Shown: piece by piece, positions 54,316-62,611 of the stretch
Layout: every line of letters begins with the position of its first letter
Numbering within the stretch: the first letter of the stretch is position 1
From: Mariniphaga sp.
GTDB lineage: Bacteria > Bacteroidota > Bacteroidia > Bacteroidales > Prolixibacteraceae
Length of the DNA: 64,000 bases
Reading direction: 5' to 3'
Assembly: GCA_024636975.1 (NCBI GenBank)
Contig: JAGXGA010000061.1
Coordinates: forward strand, 62,001-126,000
Position numbers and translations under genes: made by a program
The notes under the pieces: generated by a model
Database searches by the model: none
What the model saw: only the letters and a program-made list of their open reading frames with translations
What the model was told of the DNA's origin: nothing

Positions 54316-55902
54316 TTAATTATTGACGACACTCCTGATAATTCTCATCAATTCATCGGCATTGAATGGTTTGGTTAAAAAATCATTCATTCCCGCAGAG
54401 AAACACTTTTCCTTATCTTCACGCATGGAATTTGCAGTCACTGCCACAATAAAGGCAGTTTTCCCATTTCCGTTTTGCTTTTCGTATTCCCTGATTTTTT
54501 GTGTTGAAACGATTCCATCATACTCAGGCATTTGCATATCCATCAAAATCAAATCGTACTGTTTCTTTTGGAACATCTCAAAGGCCTCTTTGCCATTGTC
54601 AGCAATATCACATTTTAATCCTGCATTTTTAAGCAGAAGTTGAGTTACCTGCTGATTTATCACATTGTCTTCAGCATACAGTATCCTGATGGTTCCTGGA
54701 ATACTTATCTTTTCGGGTTTTGTGAACTTTTTTGCTTTATCCTGGATACCAAATGTTAAGCTGAACCAGAATTCTGAGCCCACTCCGGGTTTGCTGTTCA
54801 CTCCAATTTCTCCACCCATCAGCACAACAAGGTTCCTGCAAATGGCAAGACCTAATCCGCTTCCTCCATACTTGCGTGCAGTGGACTTATCGGTTTGTGA
54901 AAATTCTTTAAACAATTTCTTCACTCCAGTTTCTGAAATTCCAATACCTGTATCAATTACTTTAAAGAGAAGCTTTATTTTATCTATCTCTTTTCCCAGA
55001 GATTCAACAACAATTTTTATGCTGCCTTTGCTGGTAAATTTAATGGCGTTATTCAGCAGATTTGTTAATATTTGATTTAACCTGTAAGGGTCTCCTTTTA
55101 GGTTTTTTGGTATATCGTCAGAAATATTAACTGAGAGCTCCAGTCCTTTTTCAGTTGCATTAAAATTAAGCAGTTCAGCGATATTTTTAATAACTTTTGA
55201 CAGACTGAATTCAATATCCTCAAGTTGAATCTGACCCGATTCAATTTTTGAAAAATCAAGTATATTGTTTATGATATTTAAAAGATTTTCCCCTGAGGTT
55301 GAAATAATGCGGACTAAATCTTTGTGTTCCTTTTTGAGGTTGTCTTTTTTAAGAATATTTGAAATGCCAATTATGCCATTTAAGGGAGTTCTTATTTCGT
55401 GCGACATATTAGCCAAAAACATTGCTTTGGCATGTGTAGCTTCTTCAGCTTTGTTTTTTTGAATCTCTAATTCCCGATTATTTTCTTTGAGTTGTTGAAG
55501 CAAATCTTTTAACTCTTGTTTTTGATTATGCAGGTCGAGAAAGACTTTTACCTTTCCGATAAGTATTTCAGGAATAATGGGTTTTGGAATAAAATCAACT
55601 GCTCCTGATTCAATCCCTTTTATGATATGCATATCACTCTGATGAATAGCGGAAACAAAAATCACAGGTAAAAACTGTGTCTTTTTTCGTGTCCGCATCA
55701 GCGACAGCGTTTCATAACCATCCATATCCGGCATTTGAACATCAAGAATGGCCATTGCAAAATCTTCGGTAATAGTTTTTCGTAAGGCCTCCATTCCCGA
55801 AGCTGCCCTTACAAAGGTTACATCGAAATCCTCCAACAGCATTTCCATGCTTACAAGGTTTTCAGGCAAATCGTCGACAAGCAATATTTTAGGTTTTTCC
55901 AT
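54316..55902 (-). CDS. Hybrid histidine kinase (REC-HisKA-HATPase-REC), cytoplasmic
   Basis: A 528-residue protein without membrane segments. It has an N-terminal receiver domain (KILLVDDLPENLVS, Asp in MAILDVQMPDMDG), a helical linker, HisKA (ANMSHEIRTPLNG, about residue 170), HATPase (N, G1 and G2 boxes visible, e.g. SGLGLAI) and a C-terminal receiver (LYAEDNVINQQV, Asp in LILMDMQMPEYDG). Sensory input would come from phosphorylation or partner proteins, since no sensing domain is seen. It lies 3 nt downstream of the large kinase and 10 nt upstream of cheR. Confidence 0.93.
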   Translation of the reverse strand: MEKPKILLVDDLPENLVSMEMLLEDFDVTFVRAASGMEALRKTITEDFAMAILDVQMPDMDGYETLSLMRTRKKTQFLPVIFVSAIHQSDMHIIKGIESGAVDFIPKPIIPEILIGKVKVFLDLHNQKQELKDLLQQLKENNRELEIQKNKAEEATHAKAMFLANMSHEIRTPLNGIIGISNILKKDNLKKEHKDLVRIISTSGENLLNIINNILDFSKIESGQIQLEDIEFSLSKVIKNIAELLNFNATEKGLELSVNISDDIPKNLKGDPYRLNQILTNLLNNAIKFTSKGSIKIVVESLGKEIDKIKLLFKVIDTGIGISETGVKKLFKEFSQTDKSTARKYGGSGLGLAICRNLVVLMGGEIGVNSKPGVGSEFWFSLTFGIQDKAKKFTKPEKISIPGTIRILYAEDNVINQQVTQLLLKNAGLKCDIADNGKEAFEMFQKKQYDLILMDMQMPEYDGIVSTQKIREYEKQNGNGKTAFIVAVTANSMREDKEKCFSAGMNDFLTKPFNADELMRIIRSVVNN

Positions 55903-55905
55903 AAT

Positions 55906-58900
55906 TTATTTAAACAGCCAGATTTTTAACAAGGATAATAACTTATCAACATCAACCGGTTTTGAAATATAATCATTCGCTCCGCAGTCGATGGCTTTCC
56001 TGTAATCATCCTTCATGGCTTTCGCAGTGAGAGTGATTATCGGGACATTCATGATACTATCAGTTTTTCTGATTTTCACCATAGCTTCATAGCCATCCAT
56101 AACTGGCATCATTATATCCATCAATACCAAATCGATATCAGGATTATTTTTCAACACGTCAATGGCAACCTCACCATTTTCCGCTTCTAGTACTTCAATT
56201 TCCCGCTCTTCAAGGATCTGTGCCAATGCAAATACATTTCTAATATCATCATCCACTACCAATACTTTTTTCCCCTTAAAAACAGGATTGTCATTACCTG
56301 TTTTCATTTCTGTTTTAGAAATTTTATTTTTTACCTGGTGCAAAAACAATGTGACCTCATCCATTAGCCGTTCATCTGATTTGATGCCCTTTATTACAAT
56401 TGAATCAGAAAAATCCTGTAGCTCGCGGAGTTCAGCCTGCGAAAGGTCACGTGCCGTATGAATCACCAGATTGGGAATTGCAATTCCGGCTTCATTAAGC
56501 TTTTGCAACAACTGATTTCCGGTGAAATCGGGCAGTCCAAGATCGAGAATTACACAGTCAAATGGTTTGGCAACCATCATATCAAACGCCTGCTGTCCGT
56601 TTTTCGCTTCATGGATGACAATGTCCTTGTTTTCAAAAAGAGATTGTATGGCTACCCGGGTATTTTGATCATCCTCAACAACCAATACCTGCTTGTATTC
56701 CTTCTTAAATTTACTTTCTATTGTTTTCAATGAATTCTGAAACAATTCCGATTCAGGAGTTATCAGTTCATCAATTGTATTGCTAAGTGAATCATCTATA
56801 CGGGATACGAAATGCAATGGCAGTTTGCTGGTTGCTTTGTTTTTACCTAATTCTTCAAACTCTGACTCAGATAACGCTGCTGAAATAATGATGGCGCCGG
56901 GAGTATGCTTTTCGGCAAGTTTAATTCCGTCTTTTATTGTTTCTGCCGAAATCACATTCATGTTCTTCTTATGGCACAGTTCAGCCAGTTTCTGTGCTTT
57001 TTCCTTTTCATCATGAATAATCAACACCACAGACTTAGCTGTTACCATCCTTTGATCACCCTCAGGAACATTAATTTGGGTACCATCACTAAGCATGCTT
57101 TCGTTCTTTATGGCTGGTATTTCGACTAATTCCTGCTCATATTCTGGTTGAACAGATGCTGTTTCCGCAGTGTTTCCGGAAAGGGTTTTATCAACGGGCA
57201 GGTAAACAGTAAAAACAGAACCTTTCCCTTCTGTGCTTTCCAGATGAATTTCACCACCTAATACCTGAACCAGTTGTTTTGAAATTGAAAGTCCTAACCC
57301 GGTACCTCCAAATTTTCTTGAGATACTTCCATCTGCTTGTTGAAAAGCATCAAAAATTGCATCAGCCTTATTTTTAGGAATCCCAACTCCTGTATCTTCA
57401 ACAGAAATATAAAACGAATTGCCTGAATTTAATTCTGAATTAATAAAAGTAGTTTCATCTGCCGGAATACCAAAGTTAACCTTTATGCCGCCTGTGCTTG
57501 TAAATTTAAAGGCATTCGACAAAAGGTTTTTTAAAATCTGCATCAGTCGTTGCCTGTCGGTAACTACTTGCGCAGGAAAATCGGAAGAACGGTATAGCTT
57601 AAGTTCCAGATCTTTGTTTTCAGCAATGGGCTTAAAGGTATGGTTAATTTCAGTCAGAATGCTGTCTGTTAAAACATCTGTAAATTCATAAGTCATTTTT
57701 CCGGCCTCAATTTTCGAGAGATCCAAAATCTCATTTATCAGGTCGAGAAGGTCTTTTCCGCTCTTATAAATTATTTGAATTGACTTTAACTGTTCATCGG
57801 TTAGATTCCCTTTCTTATTATCAGCCATCAGTTTCGACAGGATCAGCAGACTATTTAGCGGAGTCCGCAATTCATGCGACATATTGGCAAGAAACTCCGA
57901 TTTGTACTGGCTGGCCTGTTCCAGCTCCCTGGCTTTCATTTTTAAATCGTTTTGCGTCTTTAAAAGGTTGTCGTTTTTTATTGAAATTTCCATTTTTTGC
58001 CGTTCCATTTCAACCGACTTCACTTCAAGCTCTTCATTTATAACACGCAGCTCTTCCTGTTGTGCCTGGAGGTTCATTTGGTTTTCTGTCAGAACCTTTG
58101 TCTGTTCTGACAGTTCCTCATTTGCAACCCGAAGTTCTTCTTCCTGCGATTTTAGCTCCTCGTTTGTGGCTTTAAGTTCTTCTTGCTGGGCAACCAGCTT
58201 TTCATTATGCACCTGAACCTCTTTTTCAAGTTTCTTTATCAGAGTAATATCTTTTGAAATACCAAATGTTCCAATGCATTTACCCGTTTCATCATACATA
58301 GGTAGTTTGGTAACCGAGGTCCAGAAACTATTTCCATTATCATCAGTGTTTTCATTGATTTTATCAATAAACCCTTTCTTTTCATTAATTATTTTTTGTT
58401 CTTCCTCAAAATATTTTTTTGCATCCTTCCCTGGATAGAGATCAAAATCCGACTTCCCGATGACTTCACCAGAAGATGATACGTTTAAAAAACCTGCAAG
58501 CGACTCGCTTATGCGCAAAAATTTACAATTCAGGTCTTTGAAATGAATATAGTCAGGAATAATATGCAACATGGAATCCAGCAGGGCTTTCTCCTGAACA
58601 AGCTTTTCCTGAATTTGCCTGTTCTCTTCCAGTTTTTTGCTCAATTCTTCATCACGCTTTTTTAATGTTTCTGCCTGTTCTATTGAGCTCTCGAGCAATT
58701 CACTGTGCCTGAACCGGGCTACCGCTGCTCCCAGGTTTACTGAAATCCGATCAGCAATTGCATTTAAGAATTCAATCTTTTCATTTGATAATTCCTTTAT
58801 GGTTGCCAGTTCAATAACTGCCTGAATGCGTTTACTGTAATACATAGGCAGCAAATACAACTTTTCAGGAGTCAGTTCTCCGGAAGCGCTGTAAATTTTA

Positions 58901-60180
58901 TGATACTTGCCCTTAGTGTCCAGTATTTGAATATTCGCCTGAAGGGCAGCTTTTCCTATTAGTCCTTCACCCAGGTTTAATTTTTCTTTTACTTCTTTTT
59001 GATCAATACCTGCAGATGCAGTAAATTCAAGATGTTCCAGTACTTCATCAAAAACATATAGAGCTCCCATTTCCACTTCAAGAAAACTACACAAATAGGT
59101 AATAATGCGGGAAGAAAGCTCCCTTACTGAAAAATTACCCCTCATTTGATCTTCCAAACCACTTATTCCTTTTTGCAGCCAGCTTTCCTTTTCATTTTTT
59201 TCCTTTGTCAGTTCAAGCCGTTCGGCCATTTTATTCAGTGCCACTGTCAGCTCATCTTTTCCCGATTTGGGCCTTAGTTTCTGGCTGTAATCGCCTTCGG
59301 CCACTTTTTTCGAATAGGCTATTATATCCTGCAGCCCTACCTGAATCGCCATAAAGGCGTTTGATAACTCCCCTACCTCATTTTGAGTGTCGATATTAAT
59401 TGAGGATTGCAAATCACCCTTTGCTATTTTTTTAAAACTTTCTGTCAGTCTGGTTACTGGTCTTGAAATGGAACTGGCAATTCCTTTTGAAACCAAAGCA
59501 ACTACGGTTCCTAATACCAGAACAAAAAGAATAATGTAAAGAAACAGGCGTCTGAAAATATAGTCACTGAAGGAATAAATTTGTTGGGAGAAAATCTCTG
59601 TCAAGGAATGGATGCTTTCAAACCGTGATTCAAGAAACTTCAACGATTCCAGATTTTTGTCCTGAATATACCGTTCAATAAGACTCGATACATCTTTTCC
59701 TGTGCGGGAAGCTTCCAAAGCAACTACCTGAATGTCTTTCAATATTTCCGAATCAAGCTTTGAAAGCACATTCATCATATTCCCCAATAACCTTATTTTT
59801 CGTTTATCGTTATTTACCCCTTCACTAAAATGACTGAACAAATGACTTTCCAATTCTATTTGTGACATTTCACCAATGAGGCTGTCGATGGTTCCAAAAG
59901 TATAGGCTATACCAACAGCCTTGTCCAGATGCTCGTAACTCTGCTCCAGCTCCTTAACATCACCTGTTAGTTCGTACCGGTAAAAATGTTCAATTCCTTC
60001 ATTGAAGTTCCCAATAAATACACGCTGCACGTTTACAATAATGGTAGAGGTTTTGCTGGTGTTAAACAGAAGATTTACAAACGCCCCTAGTATTATGAAG
60101 CTAATTAAAAAGATGCCGATTAATATAGCCAGTTTTGAATTCAGGCTGAAATCAGTAAAGCGACGTTTAAACTTTCTCAT
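55906..60180 (-). CDS. Large membrane hybrid histidine kinase (TM-HAMP-GAF-PAS-coiled coil-HisKA-HATPase-3 REC)
   Basis: A 1424-residue sensor. Two membrane segments (about residues 16-38 and 208-232) enclose a mostly helical extracytoplasmic domain. Next come HAMP, a second HAMP-like linker, GAF (about 345-490), PAS (about 545-660) and a long Glu/Gln-rich coiled coil (EELKATNEELK-type repeats, 665-775). HisKA (SHELRTPLN, about 790), HATPase and three receivers follow. The first receiver (about 1045-1150) lacks the phosphoacceptor Asp; the other two have it (CVILDLGLPDF, LVLMDIMMPVMDG). It heads the kinase-cheR-cheB unit. Confidence 0.92.
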   Translation of the reverse strand: MRKFKRRFTDFSLNSKLAILIGIFLISFIILGAFVNLLFNTSKTSTIIVNVQRVFIGNFNEGIEHFYRYELTGDVKELEQSYEHLDKAVGIAYTFGTIDSLIGEMSQIELESHLFSHFSEGVNNDKRKIRLLGNMMNVLSKLDSEILKDIQVVALEASRTGKDVSSLIERYIQDKNLESLKFLESRFESIHSLTEIFSQQIYSFSDYIFRRLFLYIILFVLVLGTVVALVSKGIASSISRPVTRLTESFKKIAKGDLQSSINIDTQNEVGELSNAFMAIQVGLQDIIAYSKKVAEGDYSQKLRPKSGKDELTVALNKMAERLELTKEKNEKESWLQKGISGLEDQMRGNFSVRELSSRIITYLCSFLEVEMGALYVFDEVLEHLEFTASAGIDQKEVKEKLNLGEGLIGKAALQANIQILDTKGKYHKIYSASGELTPEKLYLLPMYYSKRIQAVIELATIKELSNEKIEFLNAIADRISVNLGAAVARFRHSELLESSIEQAETLKKRDEELSKKLEENRQIQEKLVQEKALLDSMLHIIPDYIHFKDLNCKFLRISESLAGFLNVSSSGEVIGKSDFDLYPGKDAKKYFEEEQKIINEKKGFIDKINENTDDNGNSFWTSVTKLPMYDETGKCIGTFGISKDITLIKKLEKEVQVHNEKLVAQQEELKATNEELKSQEEELRVANEELSEQTKVLTENQMNLQAQQEELRVINEELEVKSVEMERQKMEISIKNDNLLKTQNDLKMKARELEQASQYKSEFLANMSHELRTPLNSLLILSKLMADNKKGNLTDEQLKSIQIIYKSGKDLLDLINEILDLSKIEAGKMTYEFTDVLTDSILTEINHTFKPIAENKDLELKLYRSSDFPAQVVTDRQRLMQILKNLLSNAFKFTSTGGIKVNFGIPADETTFINSELNSGNSFYISVEDTGVGIPKNKADAIFDAFQQADGSISRKFGGTGLGLSISKQLVQVLGGEIHLESTEGKGSVFTVYLPVDKTLSGNTAETASVQPEYEQELVEIPAIKNESMLSDGTQINVPEGDQRMVTAKSVVLIIHDEKEKAQKLAELCHKKNMNVISAETIKDGIKLAEKHTPGAIIISAALSESEFEELGKNKATSKLPLHFVSRIDDSLSNTIDELITPESELFQNSLKTIESKFKKEYKQVLVVEDDQNTRVAIQSLFENKDIVIHEAKNGQQAFDMMVAKPFDCVILDLGLPDFTGNQLLQKLNEAGIAIPNLVIHTARDLSQAELRELQDFSDSIVIKGIKSDERLMDEVTLFLHQVKNKISKTEMKTGNDNPVFKGKKVLVVDDDIRNVFALAQILEEREIEVLEAENGEVAIDVLKNNPDIDLVLMDIMMPVMDGYEAMVKIRKTDSIMNVPIITLTAKAMKDDYRKAIDCGANDYISKPVDVDKLLSLLKIWLFK

Positions 60181-60414
60181 TTTAGATTAAGTAGTATTGT
60201 AGGGCTGCAAAGTATATAAAAATTGAATAAATTTCATTTTTATTATTCCTTTATTCAGCTTTTTTTTCTTCCTTAAAATTAATCCTGTTCATTCTTCGGT
60301 CGGGGATAAAATCGTCGTTATAAAATTAATGCTGTGAATTATGAAATCAAACGCTGCCGAAATTACACTGTTGTGTATCTGAAAATAATTAAGTGTTGGC
60401 ATTATAAGCTGGAA

Positions 60415-60422
60415 TAAATTTG
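60415..60422 (+). promoter_or_regulatory. Possible -7 box ahead of GH26 genes
   Basis: TAAATTTG fits the -7 consensus, 56-63 nt before the ATG at 60478. A TTG at 60396-60398 is 16 nt upstream, slightly short spacing. A GGAG element precedes the ATG. No promoter could be assigned for the divergent kinase gene in the 60181-60477 spacer. Confidence 0.4.
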
Positions 60423-60477
60423 TATTTTAACGCAGTTGTTGATTTTATCTGACAAAATAATCTAATGTGGAGAAACT

Positions 60478-61533
60478 ATGAATAAAGCGGGTATTTTATC
60501 TCTACTGATATTTACTTTCAGTTCCATTGCTTGCCTGGCACAAAACAGCAGGGTAAATTCAACATCTGATTTTACCGTGCAAAAGAAAAAGATATTGCAA
60601 TACCTGCAGACATTGGTATCCGATAGTATGATCATTACTGGGCAGCACTGTGGAAACGGCAATGCCACAGAACAGGGATATAACAATTATATTGACGGCC
60701 TTTTCCGGTCAACAGGCAAATATCCTGCCTTAATTGGTCTGGAATATGGATATTCAAAGGGAAATGATCTAAGCTTCATCAATAGTTTTGCACTAATGCA
60801 TACAGAAAAAGGGGGTCTTGTTACCATTACCTGGCATGCCGATAATCCCTGGGTTGAGGGATATAACTGCAGGTGGAATTCTGTGGAGAACAAAGAAACC
60901 ATCAACTTTACAAAACTGGTGAAGAATGCACCGGATTCGAATGAAAAAACCAGCTACCGTAATGAATTGATGACAGTTGGATTGGCTCTTCAGGAACTGC
61001 ATGAAGCAGGAATAGTTATACTATGGCGCCCGTTTCATGAGATGAACGGAAGCTGGTTCTGGTGGGGACCCGATGAATTGAAATCACCCCGGAACAATAA
61101 AGAGTTCAGAATGCTGTGGAAAGATATGTATGACACATTTACAGCAGATATGGGGCTGGATAACCTGATTTGGATTTATTCCCCTATTGCAGCAAGCAAC
61201 TGGTCTGCTGCACTTGATGCTTTTTATCCAGGCAATGAAATGGTAGATGTAAACGGGGTAGATATATACAGCCCCAAACCGGAGTTTAAAGATTACGATC
61301 TTATTAAAAGCCTGGGTAAGCCGGTTGTTGTTGGTGAGATTGGTCCGGTAAAAGAAACATACGGCAACTTTAATGCACTGGAAACCCTGAAGCAATTACG
61401 GGGTAAAGCTGCCTGGTTTCTACAGTGGAGCAGCTGGCCCAATGCCAAAGTGGCAATTGTTGATAATCCCAATGCCAGGGAAATGATGCGGCATCCTTCC
61501 GCAGTAACGCTTGAAGATATTGACTTACATTAA
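60478..61533 (+). CDS. Secreted GH26 glycoside hydrolase (beta-mannanase type)
   Basis: A 351-residue exported enzyme (signal peptide to about residue 22; a Cys in SSIACLAQ could instead be a weak lipobox). It has the GH26 catalytic acid in WRPFHEMNGSWFWWG (Glu188) and the nucleophile in VVVGEIGP (Glu287). GH26 enzymes cleave beta-1,4-mannan, and some cleave related glucans or xylan. First of two GH26 genes in tandem (20 nt gap), consistent with a mannan-utilisation locus. Confidence 0.93.
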   Translation: MNKAGILSLLIFTFSSIACLAQNSRVNSTSDFTVQKKKILQYLQTLVSDSMIITGQHCGNGNATEQGYNNYIDGLFRSTGKYPALIGLEYGYSKGNDLSFINSFALMHTEKGGLVTITWHADNPWVEGYNCRWNSVENKETINFTKLVKNAPDSNEKTSYRNELMTVGLALQELHEAGIVILWRPFHEMNGSWFWWGPDELKSPRNNKEFRMLWKDMYDTFTADMGLDNLIWIYSPIAASNWSAALDAFYPGNEMVDVNGVDIYSPKPEFKDYDLIKSLGKPVVVGEIGPVKETYGNFNALETLKQLRGKAAWFLQWSSWPNAKVAIVDNPNAREMMRHPSAVTLEDIDLH

Positions 61534-61553
61534 TCATAGATTAACTTTCAGAA

Positions 61554-62597
61554 ATGCTGTTTATGAAACCTGCTACAATAGTATTTACCGCCCTTCTAAT
61601 ATATTCATTAATGTCCTCTGCGCAGGTAAATCCTGATGCCACAGAAAATTGCAAAAAGGTATACGTATACATAAAAAGCCTTGGTGGTTCAGAAAACCGG
61701 GTTTTGGCAGGCCAAAACTGTTATCATGGAAATCAGATTTATAATTATGGTTACAAAGAGCTCTTCGAAGGCCTTTATCATTCAACTGGGAAATGGGCAT
61801 CTATATTATCGGTTGATTACGAGTATGCAAAAATATTTACGCCGGAAGAATTGCGCCAAACCAATTCAATGTTAGTCAAACACTGGAAGGCTGGAGGACT
61901 GGTAACAATCAACTGGACGGCAAGGCATCCCAATGGTGGAGATACACGGGTAAAGGATGATCCGATTGATTTGAGCACGCTGTTTAATCGTGAAGACTGG
62001 AAAGCCAGGGTCGACGTGATAGCCAATGCGCTTGATGAACTGCAGGATTCAGGCGTTGTGGTGCTGTTTCGCCCAATGCAGGAGATGAATAACAATTGGT
62101 TTTGGTTCGGAAGCTGGCTTACTCAAAACCCAACCGATACTGAACCCTACAAAGTACATTGGATTAATTTATACAACTACTTTACCAAAACAAAAAAAAT
62201 AAATAACTTGCTTTGGGTTTATTCGCCAAACGAACATTACGATCCTTCTTTCACAAAACCTGTCGACTATCACTATCCTGGAAACGAATATGTAGATATT
62301 ATTGCTCCCACTGTTTATAAAAACGATCTTTCTATCCCCGATTACGACATTATAAAAAAAACAGGTAAGCCATTAGGGATTGCGGAGTTTGGAAAGCCCT
62401 TTAAAAATGCTGACGGAACTATCGATAACCGGGAGTACATCGAAAAAATCCGAAACGAATATCCCGAAATCAGATATTTTGTGGTTTGGCATAACTGGAC
62501 AGGTGTAAAAATGGCAATTCCTTCCAACCAGTATGCAAAGGATTTAATGAATGACCCCTGGATTATTACGCGGGATGAACTTAATTTAATCAACTGA
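61554..62597 (+). CDS. Secreted GH26 glycoside hydrolase, divergent paralogue
   Basis: A 347-residue exported protein (signal peptide ending SSAQ) of the same family as its neighbour. The acid/base Glu is kept (RPMQEMNNNWFWFG, Glu177) and so is the nucleophile (GIAEFGKP, Glu278). The His before the acid/base, which is His in most GH26, is Gln, and the following Gly is Asn. This suggests altered substrate choice, not loss of function. Another ATG 9 nt downstream is possible. Expected to be cotranscribed with the first GH26 gene. Confidence 0.88.
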   Translation: MLFMKPATIVFTALLIYSLMSSAQVNPDATENCKKVYVYIKSLGGSENRVLAGQNCYHGNQIYNYGYKELFEGLYHSTGKWASILSVDYEYAKIFTPEELRQTNSMLVKHWKAGGLVTINWTARHPNGGDTRVKDDPIDLSTLFNREDWKARVDVIANALDELQDSGVVVLFRPMQEMNNNWFWFGSWLTQNPTDTEPYKVHWINLYNYFTKTKKINNLLWVYSPNEHYDPSFTKPVDYHYPGNEYVDIIAPTVYKNDLSIPDYDIIKKTGKPLGIAEFGKPFKNADGTIDNREYIEKIRNEYPEIRYFVVWHNWTGVKMAIPSNQYAKDLMNDPWIITRDELNLIN

Positions 62598-62611
62598 AAA
62601 TTCCTGAAACA

